Of a stretch of DNA of 64,000 nt, positions 8,285 to 16,292 are shown piece after piece. A model generated the notes under the pieces. The model ran no database searches, was not told where the DNA came from, and saw nothing but the letters and a program-made list of their open reading frames with translations. This DNA comes from Actinopolyspora halophila DSM 43834. GTDB taxonomy: Bacteria > Actinomycetota > Actinomycetes > Mycobacteriales > Pseudonocardiaceae. The stretch is taken from the NCBI RefSeq assembly GCF_000371785.1, contig NZ_AQUI01000002.1, forward strand, positions 3,141,276 to 3,205,275. The letters run 5' to 3'. The translations under genes were made by a program, and so were the position numbers. The stretch's first letter is position 1, and the number at the start of each line of letters is the position of its first letter.

Positions 8285-9334
8285 TTACTGCTTGTTTCGG
8301 TCTCGCCCGACGCGCGGAGCGAGACCGAGGAGTTCGGCGTTTCCGGTGCTGATGGCGTGCTGGTCCGCTGCGGACAGCTCGGCCGCGGCGAGCCGGTCGA
8401 CGGGGTCGGTCACCCCCATGTCGAACGGGTGGTCGGAACCGAGCAGCACCCGGTCGGAACCGACCGCGGCGACCAGCGCGCGCAGCGCCTCGGGGGTGTG
8501 CACCAGGGAGTCGAACCAGAGCCCGCGCAGGTAGCTGCTCGGCGGGTGCGCGCACTCCCGCGCGTCGGGACGCACCTGCCAGGCGTGGTCCGAACGACCG
8601 AGGTAGGTGGGCAGGTAGCCACCACCGTGGGCGGCCAGCACCCGCAGCTCGGGGTGCCGGTCCAGCACGCCGGAGAAGATCAGGTGGGACAGCGCCACGG
8701 CGTTCTCCACCGGCTGGCCGACGGTGTTGGCCAGGTTGAAGCGGTCGAGGCGGGCGCCGAGCGTGCAGCCGAACGGGTGCAGGAAAATCACCGCCCCGCG
8801 CCGGGCCGCGCGCTGCCAGAACGGTTCCAGCCGCGGGTCGGACAGCTCGACCGTGCCGCCGTCGGGCCGCGGGGCGTGCGAGGAGATCTCCACCCCGGCC
8901 AGCCCGCGGTCCAGCGCGTCGTCCAGGGCAGCGGCAGCCAGCTCGGGGTGCTGCAGCGGGACCAGCCCGAGCCCGTGGAACCGGGCCGGATCCGCGGCGA
9001 CCGTGGCGGCGACCCCGCGGTTGGCGGCCAGCGCCACCGTCCACGCCGGACCGGGCTCGGCCCAGTAGTGGTACTGGGACGGCGACGGCGAAAGCAGCTG
9101 CGCGTGCACCCCGGCCGCGTCCATGTCGCGGCGCCGCGCGTCGAGGTCGGTCAGCCGGTGCATCCGCTCGGCGACCATGCGCCCGGACACGGCACTCGAC
9201 TCCGCGCCCTGACGCAGCAGGTCCAGCTCCAGCTGGGCCCGCAAGCCGGGAGCACCGGACACCTCGTCCTCGACCTCGGTCAGCAGCACGTGCGCGTGCA
9301 CGTCGACCACCGGGGCGCTCGGCTCGCCGCTCAT
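8285..9334 (-). CDS. amidohydrolase family 2 protein (ACMSD-like)
   Basis: A 349-residue TIM-barrel metal enzyme related to aminocarboxymuconate semialdehyde decarboxylase and gamma-resorcylate decarboxylase. Ligands visible: His13 and His15 in VDVHAHV, His186 in FLHPFG, His236 in AAHGGGYLP and Asp301 in LLGSDHPFDMG. This subfamily more often decarboxylates than hydrolyses amides, so it could convert a hydroxybenzoate to a catechol for the adjoining dioxygenase (inference). The ATG overlaps the stop of the flavin monooxygenase gene by 4 bp. Confidence 0.88.
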   Translation of the reverse strand: MSGEPSAPVVDVHAHVLLTEVEDEVSGAPGLRAQLELDLLRQGAESSAVSGRMVAERMHRLTDLDARRRDMDAAGVHAQLLSPSPSQYHYWAEPGPAWTVALAANRGVAATVAADPARFHGLGLVPLQHPELAAAALDDALDRGLAGVEISSHAPRPDGGTVELSDPRLEPFWQRAARRGAVIFLHPFGCTLGARLDRFNLANTVGQPVENAVALSHLIFSGVLDRHPELRVLAAHGGGYLPTYLGRSDHAWQVRPDARECAHPPSSYLRGLWFDSLVHTPEALRALVAAVGSDRVLLGSDHPFDMGVTDPVDRLAAAELSAADQHAISTGNAELLGLAPRVGRDRNKQ

Positions 9335-10455
9335 GCCGGCTGCCCCACGACGCGCGCCACCCGGTCCATCAGCCCGGGGACGTCGCCCTGCTCGCCGTCG
9401 AGCAACCACTGCCCCAGCCGCACGGAGGAGTCCACCACGGTGCGGGCCCGTTCGAGCCTGCGTGCGGTGAAGGCCTGCCACAGGGTCTCGTCGACCCGTT
9501 CGGAATCGGTCAGCAGCTCGGCGAGCACGGCCGCGTCCTCCAGCGCCAGGGCCGCGCCCTGGGCCAGCGTGGGCGGGCACACGTGCACCGCGTCGCCGAT
9601 GAGCACGACACGCCCGCGGTTCCACGGGCCGTCCAGCAGGTGCGACTCGAACCACGTGTAGTTGATCCGGGACGGGTCGTCGAGGTGCGGCCGGATCTCG
9701 TCCCACGGCCCGTGGTAGTGCTCGGCCAGCTCCCGCATCACCGCCGGACGTTGCTCCGGGTGGAGTCCACTGCGGTACTGGGCGTCCTCGACCAGGTAGG
9801 CGTAGAGACCGTCCTCGGAGACCGGGCAGTACCCGGCGATGTAGGCGGCCCCGCCGTAGTAGAGGTCGGTGTGGGTGACGCTGTCCGGCCGCGGGGTGAA
9901 CGCCCGCCAGATGCCCATGCCGGTGGGGCGGGTGCGCAGCTCGATCCCGAGCATCCGGCGGGTCGACGAGCGCACCCCGTCCGCGCCGACCACCAGGTCG
10001 TAGCGCGCCGAGGTGCCGTCGTCGAAGTCGGCCAGCACGCTGTCGGTGTCCTGCTCGAGTCCGGTGCAGCCGGTCCCGAAGCGGATGTTCACCCCCAGCT
10101 CCACCGCCCGGTCGGTGAGAATGCGGGTCAGGTCGGGGCGGTACATGCCGACCGTGGCGGGCAGCTCGTCCCCACCGGTGCGGGTGTCGGTGATCTTCTC
10201 CAGCAGCTCGCCCGAGGGGGCGCGCAGCCCCAGCGTGGAGAAGGGGTATCCGCGACGCCGGACCTCCTCCCACACGCCGAGCCGGCGCAGCACGCGCAGC
10301 GCGTTGCCCTGCAGGGTGATTCCCGAGCCGAGCGCGGTCACCTCGGGGTTGGTCTCGACCAGGTCGACGGCGACGCCCTGCTCGGCGAGCAGGACGGCGG
10401 TGGCGGTGCCTGCGGAACCACCGCCGACGACGAGTACGGAACGGACGGCGGGCAT
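9331..10455 (-). CDS. FAD-dependent aromatic monooxygenase
   Basis: A 374-residue group A flavoprotein hydroxylase (PF01494 type). The GxGxxG Rossmann motif VVGGGSAGTATA is at residues 9-20, the DG motif VVGADGVRSSTR near 155, and the FAD-ribityl GD motif VLIGDAVHVCPP near 285. NAD(P)H and O2 would be used to hydroxylate a ring substrate. AGGAGA precedes the ATG. It lies between the cyclase-family and amidohydrolase genes, so it probably prepares the substrate for the later steps; regiochemistry cannot be read from sequence. Confidence 0.88.
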   Translation of the reverse strand: MPAVRSVLVVGGGSAGTATAVLLAEQGVAVDLVETNPEVTALGSGITLQGNALRVLRRLGVWEEVRRRGYPFSTLGLRAPSGELLEKITDTRTGGDELPATVGMYRPDLTRILTDRAVELGVNIRFGTGCTGLEQDTDSVLADFDDGTSARYDLVVGADGVRSSTRRMLGIELRTRPTGMGIWRAFTPRPDSVTHTDLYYGGAAYIAGYCPVSEDGLYAYLVEDAQYRSGLHPEQRPAVMRELAEHYHGPWDEIRPHLDDPSRINYTWFESHLLDGPWNRGRVVLIGDAVHVCPPTLAQGAALALEDAAVLAELLTDSERVDETLWQAFTARRLERARTVVDSSVRLGQWLLDGEQGDVPGLMDRVARVVGQPA

Positions 10456-10465
10456 CTCTGTTCTC

Positions 10466-11419
10466 CTACTTGACGGCCAGCGGATTGAGGGGTGAGCCCA
10501 CGGCTCCGGTCACGGGGAGGGGCACGGCGGTGAGCCAGAACTCGAAGCGGCCGTCGGCGGCGCAGTCGGCGGCCAGCTCGTCGAGGTCCCACATCTCGCC
10601 GAGGAACAGCCCCATGTGCGGGATCGCCACCTGGTGCAGCGGCTGGAACGCCTCGTCGAACTCGTTGGGCCGCACCTCGAAGCCCCACGTGTCGGTGGCG
10701 ATCGCGGCGATCTCCGTGCCGTGCAGCCAGTCGGCGGTGGCGAACGACAGCCCGGGGGCGGGCCCGCCCGCGTAGGTTCCCCAGCCTTCGCGGCGGGCGC
10801 GGGTGAGCCGTCCGGTGCGCACGCACAGCAGGTCGCCCCGCCCGACGGTCACGCCCTGGGCGGCGGCGGTGGCCTCCAGCAGCTCGGTGGTGATCGCGAA
10901 CCCGTCGGCCAGTTCGCCCCCGTCACCGGCGAACCGGCCCACGTCGAGCAGCACTCCTCGTCCGGCGATGTGGGCCGCGGCCGTCTCGATGCCGGTGACC
11001 AGGTCGCCCTCGCTGGTGACGACCTCCTCGGCGCGGCGGGAGTTGTAGGCGGTGCCGTGGTCGAAGATGTGGCCCAGCCCGTCCCACTGGGTGGAGCACT
11101 GCAGCGGCATGAACACCACGTCGTCGGCGCCGCCGAGCCCGTGCGGGAAGTCCTGCCCCCGCGCGGCGTCGAGACCGGTGTCGAGCATGGTGTGCACCGG
11201 GTTGGTCCGGCGTCGCCACCCGTTCTGCGGGCCGTGCGCGTCGAACCGCTGGGCCAGCGAGAACACCGTTCCGCGCCGCACCAGGCCTGCCCCCTCGACG
11301 CGCTTGTCCTCGTCGAGGAAGTTCAGGGTGCCCAGCACGTCGTCGGTGCCCCACCGCCCGGCGTTCGAGCAGCGCCGCGCCGCGGCGGCGATGGCTCCCT
11401 CGGGGTCGCTCGAGTCCAT
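10466..11419 (-). CDS. cyclase family protein (kynurenine formamidase-like hydrolase)
   Basis: A 317-residue member of the PF04199 cyclase/isatin hydrolase superfamily. The metal-site segment is the STQWDGLGHIFD variant (about residue 110) instead of the HxGTHxDxPxH of formamidases. The downstream AxxTDTWGFE and HQVAIPHMGLFLGE segments are also family marks. Members hydrolyse cyclic amides or lactones. The ATG at 11419 overlaps the stop of the FAH gene and is preceded by GAGGAGGCG. In this operon it may open a lactam or lactone intermediate. Confidence 0.85.
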   Translation of the reverse strand: MDSSDPEGAIAAAARRCSNAGRWGTDDVLGTLNFLDEDKRVEGAGLVRRGTVFSLAQRFDAHGPQNGWRRRTNPVHTMLDTGLDAARGQDFPHGLGGADDVVFMPLQCSTQWDGLGHIFDHGTAYNSRRAEEVVTSEGDLVTGIETAAAHIAGRGVLLDVGRFAGDGGELADGFAITTELLEATAAAQGVTVGRGDLLCVRTGRLTRARREGWGTYAGGPAPGLSFATADWLHGTEIAAIATDTWGFEVRPNEFDEAFQPLHQVAIPHMGLFLGEMWDLDELAADCAADGRFEFWLTAVPLPVTGAVGSPLNPLAVK

Positions 11420-12384
11420 CACGCCTCCTCGCCGACGCACCTGGTGCGCTGGGTGCCCAGGCCGGTGATCGTGGCCGTCACGACGTCGCCGGAGCGCAGC
11501 AGCCTGCCGTGGTGCAACCCGTTGCCGGCCGGGCTGCCGGTCAGCACCAGATCGCCCGGCAACAGCTCGACCACCTGGGAGGCCGCCGAGACCAGCGCGG
11601 CCACGTCGAAGATCATGTCCGCTGTGGACTCGTCCTGCATGACCGCGTCGTTGAGCTCCAGCCTCAGGCGCAGCTCACCCGGGTCCACGAGCGTGGACGG
11701 CACCAGCCACGGCCCGGTCGGCAGGAACCCCGGGGCGTTCTTGGCGCGCAGCCAGTCGGTGCCGATCTCGGGCATGTCCCGGCGGAACGCCAGGTCCCGC
11801 GTGGTCAGGTCGTTGACGATGGTGTATCCGGCCACGTGCTGGGCAGCCGAATCGCGGTCGACGCGGAAGGTCCTGCGGCCGATGACGGCGGCCAGCTCCA
11901 GCTCCCAGTCGTGCTGCTCGGAGTATCCGGGCAGCACCACGTCGTCGTACGGGCCCGCGACGGCGCCGGGCAGACCGAGGAACAGGTACGGCGTGCCCTC
12001 GGCGGCCCGCCGGTCCATCATCTCCGCGGTCTCGGCCCGGACCCGCTCCTCCGTGCGCTCGGGACCGAGCTCGGCGTGCTTGACGGCCAGATCGACGACG
12101 TGGGTCCGGTAGTTGGCCCCGGCCTGCACGATCTGCCGAGGTCGCAGCGGGGCACGCACCGCCAGGTCCCGCAACAGCAGCCAGTCGGCACGCTCCGAAT
12201 CCGCGGCCAGCTCTTCGAGTCGCGGCAACACCGCGTCCCAGTTCTCCACGATGGACGAGACACTTCCCGGCAGTCCCGGGACGTGCGACAGGTTCAGGGT
12301 CCGATCACCGACCACGAGCCCGGGGAACTCCTCGTTCCCGGCGGCGAACGTGCCGAGCGCGAACGGACTGCCGGCCTCAGCCAC
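11419..12384 (-). CDS. fumarylacetoacetate hydrolase-family protein, first gene of the catabolic operon
   Basis: About 321 residues starting at a GTG at 12384, chosen because AAAGGAC lies 8 nt upstream; a GTG at 12414 would add ten residues and overlap the operator palindrome. The FAH metal site is visible as QHDWELELAAVIGR and IVNDLTTRDL, followed by GFLPTGPWLVP and LVLTGSPAGNG. It is only distantly similar to the second FAH gene at 6306, so the pathway probably uses two different FAH steps. Divergent from the LysR gene, 78 bp away. Confidence 0.88.
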   Translation of the reverse strand: MAEAGSPFALGTFAAGNEEFPGLVVGDRTLNLSHVPGLPGSVSSIVENWDAVLPRLEELAADSERADWLLLRDLAVRAPLRPRQIVQAGANYRTHVVDLAVKHAELGPERTEERVRAETAEMMDRRAAEGTPYLFLGLPGAVAGPYDDVVLPGYSEQHDWELELAAVIGRRTFRVDRDSAAQHVAGYTIVNDLTTRDLAFRRDMPEIGTDWLRAKNAPGFLPTGPWLVPSTLVDPGELRLRLELNDAVMQDESTADMIFDVAALVSAASQVVELLPGDLVLTGSPAGNGLHHGRLLRSGDVVTATITGLGTQRTRCVGEEA

Positions 12385-12412
12385 GGCGACGTCCTTTCGT
12401 CTGCGTAACGAC

Positions 12413-12430
12413 ACGTTTACTCTGAAACGT
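12413..12430. promoter_or_regulatory. operator candidate for the catabolic operon
   Basis: A perfect inverted repeat, ACGTTT at 12413-12418 and AAACGT at 12425-12430 with six bases between, in the 77-bp divergent space between the FAH gene and the LysR gene. Position and symmetry suit a LysR-type binding site controlling both directions. No experimentally known site is claimed. Confidence 0.5.
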
Positions 12431-12461
12431 CATCAAGGCATCACGGAAGACGAATCTGCGA

Positions 12462-13409
12462 ATGCTGGAGATCGATACCATCGATAAGAAGGCCGTGCTG
12501 AACCTCGACCTCAACCTGCTGGTCTCGCTGCACCACCTGCTGCGGGAACGCAGCGTCACCCGGGCCGCCCAGCGCATGAACCTCGGCCAGCCCGCGCTGA
12601 GCGCCGCCCTGGCCCGACTGCGGCGACACTTCGGTGACCAACTGCTGACCCGGGTGGGAAACCACTACGAGCTCACCCCGCTGGCCGCTCGGCTGCGCCC
12701 GCGCACCGAGGCCGCGCTGGCCGGCGTCGAGCGGGTGTTCGCCAGCGAACCCGTCTTCGACCCCGCCACCTCGCAGGCCACCTTCCGGGTGCTGGCCTCC
12801 GACTACGCCATGTCGCTGCTCGGCGGCCGGGTCGGACGTCTGCTGGCCGAGCGGGCGCCGAACATGCGACTGCGGTTCGAGCTGCACAACCCGAGCGTGA
12901 TCGACACGGCCGACGAGGTGCTGCGCGACGTCGACGCGCTGCTGCTACCGCACGGCTTCCTCACCGACCTGCCGAACCTCGACGTCTTCTCGGACACCTG
13001 GAGCTGCCTGGTGGCCACGGACAATCCCCACGTCGGGGACGAGCTGACGATGGAGCACCTCGCCGAGCTGCCGTGGGTGCTGACCTACCACTCGCCCTCG
13101 GCGTTCACCCCGGCCGCGCGCCAGCTGCAGATGCTGGGCATCGAACCGGACGTGCAGGTGGTGGTGGAGAGCTTCCTCGCGCTGCCGTCCTTCATCGCCG
13201 GGACGAACCGCATCGCGCTCACCCAGACCAAGCTCGCGCCGCTGCTCACCGCGGGCGGCGGGGTCCGCGCGCTACCCTGCCCCTACGACGCCGTTCCCCT
13301 CGTCGAAGCCCTGTGGTGGCACCCGACGAACGACAACAGCCCCGAACACGCCTGGCTGCGCTCCATCTTCGCCGAAGCCGGACAGCAACTCGCCGACACC
13401 TCCGACTGA
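12462..13409 (+). CDS. LysR-family regulator of the ring-degradation operon
   Basis: A 315-residue LysR protein of the NodD/SyrM-like branch: the N-terminal LDLNLLVSLHHLLRERSVTR and AAQRMNLGQPALSAALARLR form the winged HTH, and the effector domain follows (FRVLASDYAM to the C-terminus). It is transcribed divergently from the six-gene catabolic operon with an inverted repeat between them, so it is the probable regulator responding to a pathway substrate or intermediate. A strong terminator hairpin follows its stop. Confidence 0.92.
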   Translation: MLEIDTIDKKAVLNLDLNLLVSLHHLLRERSVTRAAQRMNLGQPALSAALARLRRHFGDQLLTRVGNHYELTPLAARLRPRTEAALAGVERVFASEPVFDPATSQATFRVLASDYAMSLLGGRVGRLLAERAPNMRLRFELHNPSVIDTADEVLRDVDALLLPHGFLTDLPNLDVFSDTWSCLVATDNPHVGDELTMEHLAELPWVLTYHSPSAFTPAARQLQMLGIEPDVQVVVESFLALPSFIAGTNRIALTQTKLAPLLTAGGGVRALPCPYDAVPLVEALWWHPTNDNSPEHAWLRSIFAEAGQQLADTSD

Positions 13410-13452
13410 ACGGCCCCGCAGGCGCGAGCCCGGGCGGTTGCGAGCACGAGAA

Positions 13453-13481
13453 GAGCACCCCCGGAGGCTCCGGGGGTGCTC
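13453..13481. terminator. bidirectional terminator hairpin
   Basis: Perfect 13-bp stem: GAGCACCCCCGGA (13453-13465), loop GGC, TCCGGGGGTGCTC (13469-13481). It separates the convergent LysR and DUF397 genes. A related hairpin occurs at 18420-18455. Confidence 0.8.
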
Positions 13482-13497
13482 GTCGTAGCGGTGCGGC

Positions 13498-13689
13498 TCA
13501 CTCGAACCGGTCGGTTTTCACCGCGTCGAGGAACGCCTGCCACTGCTTCCGGTCAGCGGTGAAGTAACCGAGGCCGCGGTCCTTGGTGTCCCGCACCGCC
13601 GCACCGTTGGGAATCCGGCCGACTTCGACGCAGGCGGACTGCTGCCCGGATCGACTCGACTTGCGCCAGCCCTCGGGGTGCACTGTCAC
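13498..13689 (-). CDS. DUF397 protein
   Basis: A 63-residue DUF397 protein with the family signature GWRKSSRSGQQSACVEVGR, the VRDTKDR strand and the C-terminal FTADRKQWQAFLDAVK. Its start overlaps the stop of the upstream XRE gene by 4 bp, the usual pairing in actinomycetes, where DUF397 proteins act with XRE/DUF5753 partners (for example WhiJ/BldB-type developmental or metabolite switches). A truncated copy of its last 24 codons lies at 18471-18545. Confidence 0.92.
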   Translation of the reverse strand: MTVHPEGWRKSSRSGQQSACVEVGRIPNGAAVRDTKDRGLGYFTADRKQWQAFLDAVKTDRFE

Positions 13690-14537
13690 TGAGGTACCTC
13701 CATTTTGTCGGCATAGCGGGCGATGAGCTCCAGGGAGTCGGCCGGACCCATCGCCACCCGTCGGAGGTTATCGCCCGATTGGATGTAGTCGTGGATGTCC
13801 CCTTCGTCGTACAGGAACGCTGACGACCGGAAGTGTTCCAAGTTGACGATGGGCGCTGCCTTGGGAAAACGGAACAGGATGAAAGCTCCTTCGAGCGCGA
13901 GGTGCCATTCCTCGACATTGCTCGGAACGATCTGGACGGTGATGTTCGGTTGTTCGGCCATCGTGAGGATGTGGCGTAGTTGGTGGGCCATGACGGAGTG
14001 GCCACCGATGGGACGCTGGAGGACGTGCTCGTCGATGAGCGCGTCGAAGTAGGGGGCACCGGACCGAAGAAGCACGTCACGGCGCCCCACGCGTGTGGTC
14101 ACGCGCATATCGAGCTCCTCGGCAGGCAGCCCGGCCATGATCGTCCGCGCGTAGCTCTCCGTCTGCAGCAGTCCGGGAACGAGCATCGGGGACACTTCGA
14201 GAATGTGCGTCGCGGTGCGCTCGAACTCGATCAGCGTTGTCAGTTCCTTGTGCCTGCTTCCCGCACCCGCTGCGAGCCAGTTGGGCTCCGCCGCGTCCCG
14301 GGCCATGTCGATCAGGCGATCCCGTAGGTCCCCGTCGCCTCCGGCGGCAGTAACGATGCTGGCCACGTCCTCTGGCGAAGGAACGCGTTCTCCGGTCTCG
14401 TAACGGGACAACGATGCATTCGAGATTGTTGCCAGGCTGGAAAGCTTGCGCTGACTCAAAGCTACTTTTTCGCGTACTTCGCGCAGTTCAGCACCCAGAG
14501 ACCGCGCTTTCGGTGTCTTCCGTGCGTTTCCAACCAT
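13686..14537 (-). CDS. XRE-family HTH regulator with DUF5753 domain
   Basis: A 283-residue regulator. The XRE helix-turn-helix covers about residues 12-70 (LGAELREVREKVALSQRKLS, ISNASLSRYETGERVPSPED). The C-terminal DUF5753 ligand-binding-like domain carries VPGLLQTESYARTIM, RVGRRDVLLR and EGAFILFRFP. ATG at 14537 (MVGNARKTPK) is chosen because the HTH begins at once after it. It forms a translationally coupled pair with DUF397 and faces a divergent set of small genes across a strong inverted repeat, probably its operator. Confidence 0.92.
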   Translation of the reverse strand: MVGNARKTPKARSLGAELREVREKVALSQRKLSSLATISNASLSRYETGERVPSPEDVASIVTAAGGDGDLRDRLIDMARDAAEPNWLAAGAGSRHKELTTLIEFERTATHILEVSPMLVPGLLQTESYARTIMAGLPAEELDMRVTTRVGRRDVLLRSGAPYFDALIDEHVLQRPIGGHSVMAHQLRHILTMAEQPNITVQIVPSNVEEWHLALEGAFILFRFPKAAPIVNLEHFRSSAFLYDEGDIHDYIQSGDNLRRVAMGPADSLELIARYADKMEVPQ

Positions 14538-14599
14538 GCTGCAGATAGTACGGACCGCAGACGCATCGCAGCGATCACCTGATCGGGGAATCGACAAAC

Positions 14600-14631
14600 T
14601 GTTACCGCAACGCCATTATTTTGCGGTAACA
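14600..14631. promoter_or_regulatory. operator candidate between the XRE gene and the small-gene operon
   Basis: Perfect 11-bp arms TGTTACCGCAA (14600-14610) and TTGCGGTAACA (14621-14631) separated by ten bases, giving 21 bp (two helical turns) between arm centres. The site lies 63 bp from the XRE start and 30 bp from the divergent ATG at 14661, where it would overlap promoter elements. Strong symmetry suggests a dimeric regulator, most simply the XRE protein. Confidence 0.65.
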
Positions 14632-14660
14632 CGGAATCACCGTTCATTGGAGTTGAAAAC

Positions 14661-14867
14661 ATGGCAACGAGACGCAGATCCCTGAAAGGTCCGGGTGTGA
14701 AGGTGCCGTGTTGGTCCGAGGGTGGAGCGGTGTCGTTGCGGGTGTCGCGTGTGGACGGCGATGTGCGCATCACCACGCCGACGATCTTCAACCGGACGCG
14801 GTGGACGATCGAGCAGATCCGCGAGTTGCGCGAGGTGCTCGACGCGGCGCTGCGGGAGTGGTCGTGA
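14661..14867 (+). CDS. small conserved-type hypothetical protein
   Basis: A 68-residue basic-then-acidic protein (MATRRRSLKGPGVKVP, then RVDGDVRITTPTIFNRTRWT and a C-terminal helix EQIRELREVLDAALRE). GGAG lies 8 nt before the ATG. It is the first gene across from the XRE/DUF397 pair and its stop overlaps the next start (GTGA). Similar small genes commonly lie opposite XRE/DUF397 pairs in actinomycetes; function unknown. Confidence 0.7.
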   Translation: MATRRRSLKGPGVKVPCWSEGGAVSLRVSRVDGDVRITTPTIFNRTRWTIEQIRELREVLDAALREWS

Positions 14868-15067
14868 ATCGGGGCGAGCTGGCCGTGTGGGCCGCGCACG
14901 AGCAGTGGCGCATGGAGCAGCTGGCCTACGACCTGGCCGGTGGGCACGCCACCGGGCGGCAGTGCCGCGAGGCCGCCGCGGTGTTCGACCACCTCGCCGC
15001 CCAGCTGCGCGGCCACGCCGACGGGCTCGACGGCACCGTGGCCCTCGACGAACCCGACCATGACTAG
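14864..15067 (+). CDS. small helical hypothetical protein
   Basis: 67 residues from a GTG overlapping the preceding stop. Predicted to be almost wholly helical (ELAVWAAHEQWRMEQLAYDL, then CREAAAVFDHLAAQLRGHAD). No membrane segment or known domain. Coupled on both sides: it overlaps the next ORF by 8 bp. Function unknown; probably acts with the neighbouring small proteins and the XRE/DUF397 regulators. Confidence 0.65.
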   Translation: MNRGELAVWAAHEQWRMEQLAYDLAGGHATGRQCREAAAVFDHLAAQLRGHADGLDGTVALDEPDHD

Positions 15068-15305
15068 CCCGCCGTCGGAGGTGTTCGTGCGGGCGGACGC
15101 GGCACTGACCGAGATCATGCCTGCCGTGGTGCGGCTGCCGCGCTGGTCGCACTGGACGGGGGTGTTGCCGCTGTCCGCAGCAGCAAAGCGCCGACCTGGC
15201 AGGACCAATCTGCCAGGTCGGCAGCCCGAGCCTATCCCAGGGCTGTATCCGAACCCGGACGAGGACCTGCTCGCCCGCGTGCTCGCCGGGCTCCGCCGCC
15301 TGTAG
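15060..15305 (+). CDS. small hypothetical protein containing a palindromic insertion
   Basis: 81 residues, ATG overlapping the previous gene. The N-terminus (PPSEVFVRADAALTEIMPAV) and C-terminus (IPGLYPNPDEDLLARVLAGL) look like ordinary coding sequence. The middle (about residues 43-55) is encoded by a 33-nt perfect hairpin, which is unusual within a gene and may be an inserted palindromic element. No known domain. Confidence 0.6.
   Translation: MTSPPSEVFVRADAALTEIMPAVVRLPRWSHWTGVLPLSAAAKRRPGRTNLPGRQPEPIPGLYPNPDEDLLARVLAGLRRL
15190..15222. repeat. perfect hairpin inside a small gene
   Basis: GCCGACCTGGCAG (15190-15202), a 7-nt loop, then CTGCCAGGTCGGC (15210-15222): 13 bp with no mismatch. 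No T-tract follows. It is in frame within the 81-residue ORF; it could be a small inserted palindrome or a transcription or translation brake between the regulatory genes and the RiPP genes. Confidence 0.7.
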
Positions 15306-15420
15306 ACCACACCCCCGGCGCCGTTCGAGCCCCGACCTCCGGCGCCGGGCCGCCGCCCGGCCGGTGCCCACCCCCGAGGGCATCGGCCGGGCCCCCACCA
15401 CACCTCCCACGGAGACACCC

Positions 15421-15804
15421 ATGACCGAGACCCTGCCGACCCGCTGGCGCGACCACGAGCTGCACTGGCACGCCCACCTGTCCGAACGTTCCAGCAGCGC
15501 GAAACTGTGCCGCAACTACGACCCCGACGCGGTGCTGCTCACCCCGCAGGCCGGAGCCGAGTGGATCGCCGAACAGCTCACCACCCACAGCACGACCACG
15601 ATCGCCATCGAATGGCACACCCCCTGGGGCGTGACCCTCGACAGTCCCGGCATCCGCGACGCCGCCCGCGACCGACACACACTGGCCTACGGACTGTCCG
15701 TCGACGCGCTGCTCGCCACCACCACAGGCAACCTCTACCTGCACGTCGACCCCCACACCCCCGAGCAATGCCCCCACCACAAGTCACAGGCGAAGACGCT
15801 CTGA
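15421..15804 (+). CDS. hypothetical protein upstream of the RiPP precursor
   Basis: 127 residues. It contains CRNYDPDAVLLTPQAGAEWI, then IEWHTPWGVTLDSPGIRDAA and a His/Cys-rich end (LYLHVDPHTPEQCPHHK), which could bind a metal. No recognised domain, signal peptide or membrane segment. It stands alone, 115 bp after the small-gene operon and 155 bp before the precursor gene, all on one strand. Whether it serves the RiPP pathway is unknown. Confidence 0.6.
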   Translation: MTETLPTRWRDHELHWHAHLSERSSSAKLCRNYDPDAVLLTPQAGAEWIAEQLTTHSTTTIAIEWHTPWGVTLDSPGIRDAARDRHTLAYGLSVDALLATTTGNLYLHVDPHTPEQCPHHKSQAKTL

Positions 15805-15959
15805 CTCCCCAGTGCACGGTTCGGCGTCGATCTTCGCCGATCCGTTTCAGCCGGGCCGGTACCCGCCGGTCTGGTGGTGTCCGCCGCTCCCGTCGTGACA
15901 TGCGGCTGGAGCGGTGATCATCCGGCCACACGGCCGATGGAACAACAGGAGGTAGCACC

Positions 15960-16292
15960 ATGACAGTGGCTGATCCGCTGGCCCCGGACAGCGCTCAGTT
16001 CCCGCTCGCCCGCCCGAGCGGACTCGCCGAAGCTGCGGACTCTCCGTCTCCGGACGGAGTGCGGCCGTGGGGGCTGCGAGGCATGCGCACGGTACCCACC
16101 ACCGGCCGGAAGCTCCCCGAGTGGCGCTACGACCACCACCGGCAGATGGCCGTCGATTCCGAGGGGCATTCGTTCCGTGAGTTGCGGATGGACCCGACCG
16201 CCTACACGGTCAGCAACAACGACGGTGACGAAGGCGTTTCCGAGGACTGGATCAACGACTTCGCGCCGGACTTCCCGGGACCACCCGCATGA
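15960..16292 (+). CDS. ATP-grasp-modified RiPP precursor peptide
   Basis: A 110-residue precursor preceded by AGGAGGT. Its leader-like middle (TGRKLPEWRYDHHRQMAVDS, EGHSFREL) resembles TIGR04186-type precursors. The C-terminal 35 residues are rich in possible ester donors (Thr80, Thr83, Ser85, Ser94) and acceptors (Asp88, Asp90, Glu91, Glu95, Asp96, Asp100, Asp104). The end DFPGPPA is probably beyond the ring region. It overlaps the ATP-grasp start by 4 bp. Ring pattern cannot be assigned from sequence. Confidence 0.85.
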   Translation: MTVADPLAPDSAQFPLARPSGLAEAADSPSPDGVRPWGLRGMRTVPTTGRKLPEWRYDHHRQMAVDSEGHSFRELRMDPTAYTVSNNDGDEGVSEDWINDFAPDFPGPPA

